The notes under the pieces: model-generated
What the model was told of the DNA's origin: nothing
The model's input: the letters and a program-made list of their open reading frames with translations, nothing else
Databases searched by the model: none
In this document: piece after piece, positions 1 to 7,711 of the stretch
Numbering within the stretch: position 1 is the stretch's first letter
How the letters are laid out: every line of letters starts with the position of its first letter
Origin: Natronorubrum bangense
Lineage (GTDB): Archaea; Halobacteriota; Halobacteria; Halobacteriales; Natrialbaceae
Direction: 5' to 3'
Length of the DNA: 64,000 nucleotides
Assembly (NCBI RefSeq): GCF_004799645.1
Contig: NZ_CP031305.1
Span: forward strand, 186,001-250,000
Position numbers and translations under genes: made by a program

Positions 1-1
1 C

Positions 2-349
2 CGCAGCGCGGCCGAGATGCACGAGTGTACGGTCGACTTCGCTATCGGCGCGGAAGCTCCGAGCGCGACGAGCGATCAGGAACTCGTCGACATCGTCGCC
101 GACGTCGCGGGACGGACCGAGGGCGTCGAGCGCGTGCTCGAGCGCGACGAACTCGGCGGCAGCGAGGACGCGACGTTCCTGATGCAAGCGGTCCAGGAAA
201 ACGGCGGTACCGCCTGTTATGTTGGCATCGGCACGGACCACCCCGGCGGTCACCACACCCCGACGTTCGATGTCGACGAGGCGAGTGTCGCCCATGGTGT
301 CGACGTGATCGCCGGCACGATCGAGCGGATCGGCCAAAGAGGGTTCTAA
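2..349 (+). CDS. M20-family amidohydrolase, C-terminal fragment (cut by window edge)
   Basis: The reading frame is open from the window edge (codon phase starts at base 2), so the gene begins upstream and only about the last 115 residues are present. The first internal ATG is at 17 and need not be the start. The segment GSEDATFLMQ followed by TDHPGGHHTPTFDVDE matches the C-terminal catalytic part of M20 peptidases of the aminobenzoyl-glutamate hydrolase (AbgB) type: the Glu/Asp of SEDA and the His of GGHHTP are the usual metal-site region. The role would be hydrolysis of an amide bond in a small acylated amino acid or folate breakdown product. The subfamily is inference, because the N-terminal metal ligands are outside the window. 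Confidence 0.75.
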   Translation, partial: RSAAEMHECTVDFAIGAEAPSATSDQELVDIVADVAGRTEGVERVLERDELGGSEDATFLMQAVQENGGTACYVGIGTDHPGGHHTPTFDVDEASVAHGVDVIAGTIERIGQRGF

Positions 350-435
350 GCGGCAGCGCATCGGGACGTGGGGTTCGGAAAAAAGCGAATCAGTTGTCGT
401 CGGCTGGCAACCGGCGGTCCGAGGTGGCCTGTCGA

Positions 436-1308
436 TCAGTACCCGTCGTCGTCATCATCGTGACCATCGTCATCGTCGTGACCGTCGTCATCGTCGTAGC
501 CATCGTCGTCGTCGTGACCGTCGTCATCGTCGTGATGTTCAGCATCGACCACGACCTCGAGGTCGAACGGTTCGTCTGCCGGCGCAGCCTCGGGCTCTAA
601 GTAACCGACAGCAAAGGCCGAGTAGACGGTGCCGGCCATCGGTTCGACGTCGAAGGTTGCGACGACGTCGCCGTCGTTGTCCTCGGTCGCGGGTCGGACC
701 TCGAGGGTGTACATGTCAGGGGGGACCTCGACGGCTGCAGCGTCGCCGAAGGCAGCGTCCTCGAACAGTACCGTCTCGCCGTCGCCGGCCGTGACATCGA
801 CGGCGGGCGCATCTGGCGAGGCGTGGACGAGTCTGATGCGGGCGTCCTCACCGGGGTCGCTCAGGTCATCCTCGAGTACTGCGGGTGCAAACGGCTGATT
901 CTCATCCTCTGCGAGTTCGCCGAGGGCGGCGATCGTGTAGTCGCCGTCACCGACCTCAACGTCGTCATCGAAGACGACGGTGTCGGGGTCGCCTGCGGCC
1001 GTGATCATGACCCCGTACGTCTCGGGGGCGAGCTCGAGATAGTCGCTGACGGCCCGATAGGGGACGTCCTCGAGGACGGCGTCGCCGTCGACATAGACGT
1101 CGACGTTTGGCGCATCAGGCGAGAGGTGAGCAACGCGGACGCCTGCGTCATGGTCGTCCATCGCTCCGTTCTCGGCGTCGTCATCGTGGTCGTCAGCCAT
1201 CCCATCATCGTCCGTTCCATCGTCGCCACCCAGACAGCCCGCGAGGCCGATGACCCCAGTGGCTCCGATCAGTGACAGTGCGCGTCGGCGTGTGTGTTGT
1301 TGTACCAT
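436..1308 (-). CDS. DUF4397-domain lipoprotein with His/Asp repeat tail
   Basis: The start at 1308 gives MVQQHTRRRALSLIGATG, a Tat-type signal with a twin-arginine stretch, and a lipobox LAGC at about residue 24, so the protein is probably exported folded and lipid-anchored outside the cell. An acidic linker (about 28-60) is followed by two copies of a DUF4397-like beta domain marked by RVAHLSPDAPNVDVYVDG and RLVHASPDAPAVDV. The last 35 residues are almost only His, Asp, Gly and Tyr, built from six-residue units of the form HDDDDG. DUF4397 proteins are extracellular and of unknown function. The tail could bind divalent metals, which is inference. An in-frame ATG at 1332 would place eight extra residues before the signal and is less likely. 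Confidence 0.8.
   Translation of the reverse strand: MVQQHTRRRALSLIGATGVIGLAGCLGGDDGTDDDGMADDHDDDAENGAMDDHDAGVRVAHLSPDAPNVDVYVDGDAVLEDVPYRAVSDYLELAPETYGVMITAAGDPDTVVFDDDVEVGDGDYTIAALGELAEDENQPFAPAVLEDDLSDPGEDARIRLVHASPDAPAVDVTAGDGETVLFEDAAFGDAAAVEVPPDMYTLEVRPATEDNDGDVVATFDVEPMAGTVYSAFAVGYLEPEAAPADEPFDLEVVVDAEHHDDDDGHDDDDGYDDDDGHDDDDGHDDDDDGY
442..534 (-). repeat. 18-bp tandem repeat encoding HDDDDG units
   Basis: On the plus strand, units of the form GTGACCGTCGTCATCGTC recur with an 18-bp period at 460, 478, 496 and 514, with degenerate units on either side. They encode the His/Asp-rich tail of the DUF4397 lipoprotein. Such an array can change copy number by slippage or recombination. Confidence 0.85.
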
Positions 1309-1513
1309 CGAGACAGTGTAGCCTACCAACAAGAATAACCAGAGTCCCTAACAGAGTAGGTTTTTGGCCAGTTAGTATTTATATCATGTCGCCATTAACG
1401 TCTGTGTGTCGAGCTGTTGTATCGCTGGTGACACGACAGTTCGCTCGAAATTCCCGGTCAAAAAGGGGTGAGATGTGGGGACAAAAACGGTACCCAGCAA
1501 ACCGACTGTGAGG

Positions 1514-2917
1514 TCAGTACTTGGGATCAGCGCCAGTCGTCTCGTACACCTGTTCCATCAGGTCGTCGCGGCGTTCCTGCCAGTGCTCGAGGGCGGCGGG
1601 ATGGTGAGGATAGGCCTCGTAGAGTTCGAGCAGGTCGTCGGCCCGGCGCTTGGTCTGGAAGAAGTTCCAGATCGTGCCCCAGTGGCCACGGCTGTTGTAC
1701 AGGCTTTCTGCGGCAAGTTTCGGGCCGATGCTCGTACTCCCCGAGTACAGCGCCTCCGCGAGTTTCTCGCCGGGCATCGCGGCGAGCAGCCCCATCAGGT
1801 CGTCGACGTCGATGGCCGTCGAGAGGATGTTGTAGACGTCCAAGGCGGCATACCGTGCGCCGAAGTGGTCCATGACGCGCTCGTTGTACTCCCAGAGGGT
1901 TTTCTCGCCGACGTCGCCGGTCTCGAGACCCTTGATCGCGGCTTCGGCGGCGTACTTGCCGGCGTAGGCAGCGCCGGCGATGCCACCGCCAGTCGTCGGG
2001 TTGACGTGGCCGGCAGCGTCGCCAACGGCCATGTAGCCCGGATGGACCGCGGAGTCGTACGGTCGCCGGGTCGGGAGGGCCGCGCCGAGTTTGTCCTCGA
2101 CTTCCGCGCCAGCGAACTCCGGCCGGTTCTCGAGGTCACGTTTGAGGTCGTCGACGAGTTTCATCGGCTCTTCGGTCATCTGGAAGCCCAGTCCGGCGTT
2201 GATTTCGGTGTCGGTGCGGGGAAAATACCAGAGATAGCCCGCCGCGCGTTCGGTTGGCTTGAAGACGAGGGCGTCGTCCCACTCGACGGGTTCGTCGACG
2301 TGGACGATTTCGCGGTAGGCCGAACAGAAGTGGCTGTAGTTGACGTTCGTATCGAACGTCGACTCCGAGAAGTCGACGTGATCTTGGAGGACCGAGAGCG
2401 AGCCGGCGGCGTCGATGACGACCGCTGCCTCGTATGTTCGGGGCTCACCCTTCCGGATCGCTTCGACACCCGTCACGCGGCCGTCATCAGTCTGCGTGAC
2501 GTTGTTGACGACCGTATCGTAGTGAAAGTCGACACCGACGGCTTCGGCTCCCTCGATGATGCGGCGGCCGTACTCCCAGCGATCGATAACGGCCAGTTCG
2601 CCGGGAATCGGAATCTCGAGGACGGTATCCTCCTGTGGGATTTCGAACCGGCCGTGGTCGACGCCCGTGTTCGTAAACGCGGGCTCGAGTTTCGATTTGG
2701 GGATCGCCTCGGGGAAGGAATCAGCGCCTTTCAGTGCGTCGCCACAGGCGATGTGGCCTGCTTCGTCCTCGGTTTTGCGCTCGAGGATGACGACGTCGTA
2801 GTCTGCTCGTGCGATAGTCGCGGCGGCATAACAGCCCGCCGTTCCGGCACCGACGACGACCACGTCCGGCGACTGGGTCTGTGTCGTGGCGGCGGCCGAC
2901 TGCTCCTGCGTACTCAT
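1514..2917 (-). CDS. geranylgeranyl reductase family FAD protein
   Basis: A 467-residue flavoprotein. The Rossmann FAD motif GAGTAG lies near residues 23-28. The signature GYLWYFPRTD matches the substrate-site motif (YxWxFP) of geranylgeranyl reductases, and AVGDAAGHVNPTTGGG is the second FAD motif. Enzymes of this family saturate the isoprenoid chains of archaeal membrane lipids (archaeol synthesis). The start at 2917 (MSTQEQ) is preferred over 2932 because it sits about 30 bp downstream of a TATA-like box on the minus strand. A 2Fe-2S ferredoxin is transcribed divergently and could supply electrons. Haloarchaea carry several paralogues of this family, so the exact substrate is uncertain. 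Confidence 0.88.
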   Translation of the reverse strand: MSTQEQSAAATTQTQSPDVVVVGAGTAGCYAAATIARADYDVVILERKTEDEAGHIACGDALKGADSFPEAIPKSKLEPAFTNTGVDHGRFEIPQEDTVLEIPIPGELAVIDRWEYGRRIIEGAEAVGVDFHYDTVVNNVTQTDDGRVTGVEAIRKGEPRTYEAAVVIDAAGSLSVLQDHVDFSESTFDTNVNYSHFCSAYREIVHVDEPVEWDDALVFKPTERAAGYLWYFPRTDTEINAGLGFQMTEEPMKLVDDLKRDLENRPEFAGAEVEDKLGAALPTRRPYDSAVHPGYMAVGDAAGHVNPTTGGGIAGAAYAGKYAAEAAIKGLETGDVGEKTLWEYNERVMDHFGARYAALDVYNILSTAIDVDDLMGLLAAMPGEKLAEALYSGSTSIGPKLAAESLYNSRGHWGTIWNFFQTKRRADDLLELYEAYPHHPAALEHWQERRDDLMEQVYETTGADPKY

Positions 2918-2945
2918 ATCAACAGTGTGCACACCGCGGTAAGAA

Positions 2946-2955
2946 AACGTTTTAT
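2946..2955 (-). promoter_or_regulatory. TATA-like box for the geranylgeranyl reductase
   Basis: On the minus strand this reads CATAAAACGT, about 30 bp before the ATG at 2917. That is the spacing expected for a leaderless haloarchaeal transcript. Confidence 0.5.
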
Positions 2956-3107
2956 GGTCGGTTCGTCGGATTGTCGGTCGCTATTTCACGATCCGGGGTG
3001 GGTCGACGCGTCGTCGACCGGACGGCGACGCCGTCGGTCGGCTCCGAAACGCTCGTCTCGCTACGGTGAAATAAAGAGTTTTAGTGAGGTCGGCCGTACC
3101 GAGCGGT

Positions 3108-3443
3108 ATGACCGAGTACACGATCGAGTTCGTCGGGACGGGGGAGACCATTACCTGTTCGGACAAAGAGACGATTCTGAGTCGCTGTCTCGAGGCGGGG
3201 ATCGCCCAGGAGTACTCCTGCCGTGTTGGGATGTGTCTGGCCTGTTCAGCCGAGATCCTTGAGGGAGAGGTCACCCAGCCCGCAGCGCGCGGTCTGACAG
3301 ACGAAGAGGCCGAACGCTATGCGCTGACCTGTATGGCACGGCCCCAGTCGGATCTGAAACTCGATCGTGGCACGTACCCACCGAGTATCGAGGGTGACCT
3401 CGAGGCCGGCGAGTCGAGCGACGCGGCGCCCGCAGACGACTAA
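3108..3443 (+). CDS. 2Fe-2S plant-type ferredoxin
   Basis: A 111-residue acidic protein starting MTEYTIEFVG. The cluster ligands fit the plant-type pattern C-x4-C-x2-C...C: Cys38, Cys43, Cys46 (SCRVGMCLAC) and Cys75 (LTCMARP). It is a soluble one-electron carrier. An AT-rich box (ATAAAGAG, about 3071) lies some 30 bp before the chosen ATG, favouring 3108 over the upstream in-frame codon at 3084. It is divergent from the geranylgeranyl reductase and upstream of the R2lox/ACP cluster, so it could serve either as electron donor. The partner is inference. Confidence 0.88.
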   Translation: MTEYTIEFVGTGETITCSDKETILSRCLEAGIAQEYSCRVGMCLACSAEILEGEVTQPAARGLTDEEAERYALTCMARPQSDLKLDRGTYPPSIEGDLEAGESSDAAPADD

Positions 3444-3480
3444 CTGCCATCCGTCCCGGAACCAGCCCGGCGACACTCGC

Positions 3481-3486
3481 TTTTTT
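3481..3486 (+). terminator. T-run after ferredoxin gene
   Basis: Six consecutive T residues about 40 bp after the ferredoxin stop, on the coding strand, as expected for an archaeal intrinsic terminator. Confidence 0.45.
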
Positions 3487-3744
3487 CGATGAGATACGCG
3501 GCAACGTGGCAAAGCCGTGACGGGTACGGCTTCAGCGTGAGGGTGGCCCGCCCGGTCATCCGTGAGACCGCCGTGTTTCGGTCCGGCCAGACCAGCAACC
3601 GACTTCGGAACGGACTGCAGTCGGTCGTTACTGGGCCAAGAACGCGGCCGTCGCTGACTGACGTTTCGACGGTCGGTTTCGGAGCCGGACATTGCACTAC
3701 TAGAAACGTCTATACGTTGTACGCCAGTAACCCACCGACCACGT
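3487..3744. other. intergenic region upstream of the R2lox/ACP operon
   Basis: No convincing gene. ORFs crossing it are rich in Arg and Ser and lack the acidic composition of its neighbours. The only clear element is a TATA-like TCTATACG at about 3709-3716, roughly 30 bp before the R2lox ATG, a plausible promoter for the whole cluster. Confidence 0.4.
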
Positions 3745-4635
3745 ATGCAACTCGGCGAAGCCGAAGCGGACGAACGCCCCGACTCGAGGGCGGCGCGGTA
3801 CTTCCAACACGCGACGAGCGGTCACTGGGATCCATATGCGATCGACATCGAACAGGACCGCGAGACGCTGGTCGACCTCGGCCGACGCCCGTTCACCCAG
3901 TTTCGCGCGACGGTCGCAATGTTCGGGGCCGGCGAGGAGGCCGTCGTCGACGATCTGCTCCCGCTTGCGACGGTGCTCGAGGCCGACGACGACCAGCGGT
4001 TCGTCGCCAGCCACCTCTACGAAGAGGCCAGACACGCGGCCTTCTTCGATCGCTACTGGACGGACGTAATCAATCCCGTCGAGGAGATCCGCGGCCTCGA
4101 GCCGACCGACCCCACCGCCGATCGCTGGTTTCCAGACGCCTACGTGGAGATTTTCGATCGGACGGAGACCGCGATGGGGAGACTCCTCGAGGCCGACACG
4201 CCCGAAAACCGCGCGGTGGCGTACGCACACTATCACCTGACGATCGAAGGCGTGTTCGCCCAGGTCGGGTTCCGTGCCATTCGGGAGACGTTCGGCCCCG
4301 AAACCGACGGGCCGACGGTACACGGACTCACCGAGGGGTTCGAGCACATCCGGCGTGACGAGGGTCGACACGTCGGCTTCGGCCTCGCGAAACTCGAGGC
4401 GCTGCTTGCCTCGGGCGCGGTCGATCGGGAGCGGATCGAAGACGTCGTCTCGACGCTGGCCCCGCTGATCGACGACATCGCCGGACAGATGGGGTGGAAA
4501 CGACTACCGGGGCCGTCGGGAGAGGAACTCGTGACTGACGCGGCCGAGCAACGAGCGAAGCGACTTGAGCAACTGACGACGGAGACAGCACGGGAGCCTG
4601 AAAGTGATTCCGCGGATCGAAATGGGGGACGATAG
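3745..4635 (+). CDS. R2-like ligand-binding oxidase (R2lox)
   Basis: A 296-residue ferritin-like four-helix protein of the R2lox group, relatives of ribonucleotide reductase R2 that assemble a Mn/Fe cofactor, bind a long-chain fatty acid and form a Tyr-Val ether crosslink. All six metal ligands expected for the family can be read: Glu64 (GAGEEAV), Glu94 and His97 (YEEARH), Glu168 (TIEGV), Glu206 and His209 (RDEGRH). The crosslink pair is also present: Val67, three residues after Glu64, and Tyr163, five before Glu168. The N-terminal HWDPYAIDIEQDRE matches the family's WDP...ID...DR start. One base separates its stop from the next gene, so it is probably the first gene of the ACP operon. It might modify the lipid made by that operon; this is inference. 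Confidence 0.88.
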   Translation: MQLGEAEADERPDSRAARYFQHATSGHWDPYAIDIEQDRETLVDLGRRPFTQFRATVAMFGAGEEAVVDDLLPLATVLEADDDQRFVASHLYEEARHAAFFDRYWTDVINPVEEIRGLEPTDPTADRWFPDAYVEIFDRTETAMGRLLEADTPENRAVAYAHYHLTIEGVFAQVGFRAIRETFGPETDGPTVHGLTEGFEHIRRDEGRHVGFGLAKLEALLASGAVDRERIEDVVSTLAPLIDDIAGQMGWKRLPGPSGEELVTDAAEQRAKRLEQLTTETAREPESDSADRNGGR

Positions 4636-4636
4636 G

Positions 4637-5608
4637 ATGGACGCTATCGAGATCACCGAGTACGGGGACAGCGACGTGCTCACGCTCACGGAACGGGAGC
4701 CACCCGCGGCCAGCGACGGCGAGATCCGCATCGACGTCGGCGCTGCCGGCGTGAACTTCGCCGACATCGAACAGCGTCGTGGGACCTATCCCGACGGGCC
4801 GTCTCCGTCGTTCGTCCCCGGCCTCGAGGTCGCCGGAACGGTCGCGGCGGCTCCGGAGGAAGCAGCCGTTGACGTCGGCGACCGTGTCGCGGCACTGGCC
4901 TCGAGCGGCGGATACGCCGAGGTGGCGACCGCGCCGGTCGAGCGAACAGTTCCAGTGCCGGACTCGTTGTCGCTCCGCGAGGCGGTCGCGATCCCAGTCC
5001 AGGGACTGACCGCGCACAACGCCCTCCACGAGTGGGGCGGGCTGGAGACCGGTGAGTGCGTGCTGATCCACGCCGCCGCGGGCGGGGTCGGCTCGCTCGC
5101 CGTCCAGTTGGCCGCCGTCGCGGACGCGGAGGTCTTCGCTACTGCGAGCACCGACGCGAAACGCGACCTCGCGCGAGAGCTCGGCGCCGATCACGCGATC
5201 GACTACACCGAAACCGACGTCGCGGCGGCAATCGACGACCGGACCGACGGCGACGGCGTCGATCTCGTCCTCGACGGCGTCGGTGGTGACGCCTTCGCCG
5301 CGAGCCTCGAGGCGCTCGCTCCCGCCGGACGGATCGTCTCCTTTGGCATGGCCAGCAGCTCGGTACCGACAGTGGCGACGCCGCGGCTGTTCTTCGAGAA
5401 CCAGTCGGTCATCGGCTATCACCTCGAGCACGCACTCGAACACGTCCCCGACCGCGTCCACACGGCGCTACCGGAACTGACCGAGCACCTCGCTGCCGGT
5501 CGGATCGAGGCCGTCGTCGACGAGACGTTCCCCCTGTCGGCGGCGGCGCGGGCTCACGACGCGCTGGCAGATCGTGAGACCGTCGGGAAGGTCGTGCTCG
5601 AGCCGTGA
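4637..5608 (+). CDS. MDR-family quinone oxidoreductase / enoyl-reductase-like
   Basis: A 323-residue medium-chain dehydrogenase without catalytic zinc ligands. The N-terminal GroES-like domain (GAAGVNFADIEQRRGTYP) is typical of NADPH:quinone oxidoreductases and of polyketide enoyl reductases; the nucleotide motif HAAAGGVGSLAVQLA sits near residue 145. The ATG at 4637 is one base after the R2lox stop, so co-transcription is very likely; earlier in-frame ATGs at 4604 and 4622 overlap that gene. Within an ACP cluster lacking a FabI or FabK, it is the best candidate for the NADPH enoyl-ACP reduction step. The assignment rests on context, since the fold also covers quinone and crotonyl-CoA reductases. 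Confidence 0.8.
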   Translation: MDAIEITEYGDSDVLTLTEREPPAASDGEIRIDVGAAGVNFADIEQRRGTYPDGPSPSFVPGLEVAGTVAAAPEEAAVDVGDRVAALASSGGYAEVATAPVERTVPVPDSLSLREAVAIPVQGLTAHNALHEWGGLETGECVLIHAAAGGVGSLAVQLAAVADAEVFATASTDAKRDLARELGADHAIDYTETDVAAAIDDRTDGDGVDLVLDGVGGDAFAASLEALAPAGRIVSFGMASSSVPTVATPRLFFENQSVIGYHLEHALEHVPDRVHTALPELTEHLAAGRIEAVVDETFPLSAAARAHDALADRETVGKVVLEP

Positions 5609-5672
5609 CCTCGGCAGGACTGCGGCTCGTAAACGGATCGATTTTTCACGGTTGACGAGAAAGCAAGCGGAC

Positions 5673-5918
5673 ATGTCCAACGCGACCGAGATAGCGAACC
5701 AACTCGAGGAGATCATCGCCGACAGACTTCGCGTCGACCGGGACGCGTTCGACGAGACGACCGAGTTCGAGGACGAACCGCTCGACGCAGAGTCGCTCGA
5801 CATGGTCGAACTCGCTGAAGCGATCGAGGCGGAGGTCGGCGTCCACATCCCCGATGACGACCTCGCGGAGATCGAGACGGTCGGCGACCTCCGAACGTAC
5901 GTCACGGCACGCGTCTGA
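5673..5918 (+). CDS. acpP: acyl carrier protein
   Basis: An 81-residue, very acidic protein starting MSNATEIANQLEE. The phosphopantetheine attachment region reads LDAESLDMVELAEAIE, with the modifiable Ser in ESLDMVE where bacterial ACPs usually have DSLD. Helix spacing and length match a stand-alone type II ACP. The ATG at 5673 was chosen because the upstream in-frame codons overlap the previous gene. It abuts the ketosynthase with no gap (stop 5918, start 5919), and a holo-ACP synthase follows. ACPs are not part of core archaeal lipid metabolism, which makes this gene the key marker of an acquired acyl pathway. Confidence 0.9.
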   Translation: MSNATEIANQLEEIIADRLRVDRDAFDETTEFEDEPLDAESLDMVELAEAIEAEVGVHIPDDDLAEIETVGDLRTYVTARV

Positions 5919-7133
5919 ATGGGACGAGACGTCGTCGTAACCGGCGTGGGGTTGGTGACGCCGCTGGGCGAAACCGCCGACGAAACCTGGAGGGAACTCC
6001 GCTCTGGAGTCACTACTGCAGGTCCGATCACGCGATTCGATCCCGACGGGGCGGGGATCCGATCGCGGATCGCGTGTAAAATCGGGGGCGACCCAGTGGC
6101 GACGGGAGACGAGTGGATCGACGAGCGAACGATGGGCCGCTACGCCGAACTCGCCGTCGCCGCGGCCGCGGAGGCGATCGAAGACGCTGGCTTCGATCCC
6201 GACGACCCCGACTGGCGGCCCGAGCGAGCCGCGACCAGTATCGCGTCGGCCTTCGCCGGCCTGCCGGAGCTCGAGTCGGCAGCCGGCAGCCGTCCGTCGC
6301 CGCGGTTTCTCATCACCGCGCTCGCGAATCTGGCGGCCGGTCACGTCAGCATGTCGTTCGATCTGCAAGGCCCGAACCGCTCGCCCGCGACGGCCTGTGC
6401 GGCTGGCACGCACGCGATCGCTGACGCGGTCACGGACATCCGAACCGGCCGTGCCGACGTCGCGGTCGCCGGCGGAACCGACGCACCGATCTCCCCGCTC
6501 GGCGTCGGGAGCTTCGACGCGATGCGGGCGCTTAGCACCCGCAACGACGAGCCCGAGCGGGCGAGCCGCCCGTTCGACGCCGACCGGGACGGGTTCGTCC
6601 TCGCCGAGGGCAGTGGGATTCTCCTCCTCGAGGCCAGAGATCACGCCGCCGAACGCGGGGCGAGGCCGTACGCCGCGGTCACGGGAACCGGGCTGACCGG
6701 CGACGCACACCATCCGACACGGCCGGCCGAGGGCGGTCGGGGTCTCCGGCGATGTCTCGAGCGCGCGCTCACCGACGCCGGGTGCGAGCCGGCCGCCGTT
6801 GATCACGTCAACGCCCACGGGACGAGCACACCGACGGGTGACGCTCGCGAGGCCGACGCGCTCCGGACGCTCTTCGATACGGTGCCACCGGTCACGAGCA
6901 CCAAGGGGTCACTCGGCCACACTCTCGGCGGTGCCGGAGCGATAGAGAGTGCGATCCTCGCGCGTTCGATCGCCGAGGGAACGATTCCGCCGACGGCGAA
7001 CTACGAGACGCCGGATCCGGCGTGTGACATCCCGATCGTGGCCGAGACCCGCGAGACGACTCTCGAGGTCGCTGTGACCACATCGGCGGGTTTTGGCGGG
7101 ACCAACGGCGCGCTCGTCTTCGAACGCGTGTGA
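5919..7133 (+). CDS. fabF: beta-ketoacyl-ACP synthase II (FabF-like)
   Basis: A 404-residue thiolase-fold condensing enzyme. The full decarboxylating Cys-His-His set is present: Cys160 in PATACAAGTHA, His300 in VNAHGTSTPTGD and His334 in KGSLGHTLGGAGA, with Lys329 in the same loop. Two His residues mark a KASII/polyketide-type enzyme that extends acyl-ACP with malonyl-ACP, unlike KASIII (Cys-His-Asn). It starts directly after the ACP stop, and its own stop overlaps the GTG of the next gene. Catalytic residues look intact, so an active chain-elongating enzyme is expected. Chain length and starter unit cannot be read from the sequence. Confidence 0.9.
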   Translation: MGRDVVVTGVGLVTPLGETADETWRELRSGVTTAGPITRFDPDGAGIRSRIACKIGGDPVATGDEWIDERTMGRYAELAVAAAAEAIEDAGFDPDDPDWRPERAATSIASAFAGLPELESAAGSRPSPRFLITALANLAAGHVSMSFDLQGPNRSPATACAAGTHAIADAVTDIRTGRADVAVAGGTDAPISPLGVGSFDAMRALSTRNDEPERASRPFDADRDGFVLAEGSGILLLEARDHAAERGARPYAAVTGTGLTGDAHHPTRPAEGGRGLRRCLERALTDAGCEPAAVDHVNAHGTSTPTGDAREADALRTLFDTVPPVTSTKGSLGHTLGGAGAIESAILARSIAEGTIPPTANYETPDPACDIPIVAETRETTLEVAVTTSAGFGGTNGALVFERV

Positions 7134-7711
7134 CAATGAATGGAACCGACAGCGACGACGAACCGGACGACGAATCCGCCGCGGCTCTCGACGACACCGG
7201 TACGTTGGCGGCCGTCGCCGCACTCGAGTCCCACGGTGTCGAAGCCGGTGGTTCCGCTCCCGTCGTCCGACACGGCATCGACATCGTCTCGATCGGCCGC
7301 ATCGCCGATCTCCTCGCGGAGTTCGGGGCGTCGTTTCGCAGTCGGGCGTTTACCGATGCGGAGCGAGCCTACTGCGAGGGCAAGGGCGAGCCAGCACAAC
7401 ACTACGCCGCCCGGTGGGCGGCCAAGGAGGCCTTCTGTAAGGTCCTCGCCGAGGAATCGCCGGCGATCTCGCTCGATTCGGTCGAAGTCATTCGCGACGT
7501 GACCGGTCCGCGACTCGCGCTCGAGTCGCCCGCCGCCGAGACGCTCGCGGCGTCTCTCGAACAGGAGGGGATCGATCCCGGCGCCGTGGCGATCGACGTC
7601 TCGCTCAGCCACGACCGGAGCGTCGGCTACGCCGTCGGTTCGGTGACCGTCGTCGGGATCGAGAACGGATTCCGATGCGATCGACCTACTGATGGAACTA
7701 CTGATATATGA
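7130..7711 (+). CDS. acpS: holo-ACP synthase with N-terminal extension
   Basis: This is a 4'-phosphopantetheinyl transferase of the AcpS type, which converts apo- to holo-ACP using CoA. The motifs are HGIDIVSIGRI (Mg-binding Asp near residue 50), the helix RWAAKEAFCKVL, and VSLSHDRSVGYAV at the C-terminal side. At 193 residues it is longer than the usual 120-130. The first 45 residues form an acidic, low-complexity extension with a further short tail at the end. The GTG at 7130 overlaps the previous stop; an ATG two codons later (7136) is an equally good start. It overlaps the next gene by ATGA, so translation is probably coupled. Confidence 0.85.
   Translation: MTMNGTDSDDEPDDESAAALDDTGTLAAVAALESHGVEAGGSAPVVRHGIDIVSIGRIADLLAEFGASFRSRAFTDAERAYCEGKGEPAQHYAARWAAKEAFCKVLAEESPAISLDSVEVIRDVTGPRLALESPAAETLAASLEQEGIDPGAVAIDVSLSHDRSVGYAVGSVTVVGIENGFRCDRPTDGTTDI

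Noticed and set aside
25..600. 191-codon plus-strand ORF ending in an Ile/Val/Thr run
   Set aside because: It runs out of frame over the M20 gene and antisense over the His/Asp repeat; the Val/Ile run is just the complement of the Asp/His codons.
1475..3262. 595-codon plus-strand ORF
   Set aside because: It is antisense to the geranylgeranyl reductase, whose motifs are complete; long opposite-strand ORFs are common in high-GC DNA, and the translation has no recognisable domain.
3489..4358. 289-codon ORF starting in the gap before R2lox
   Set aside because: It is very Arg-rich and overlaps R2lox out of frame; only the R2lox frame has conserved motifs.
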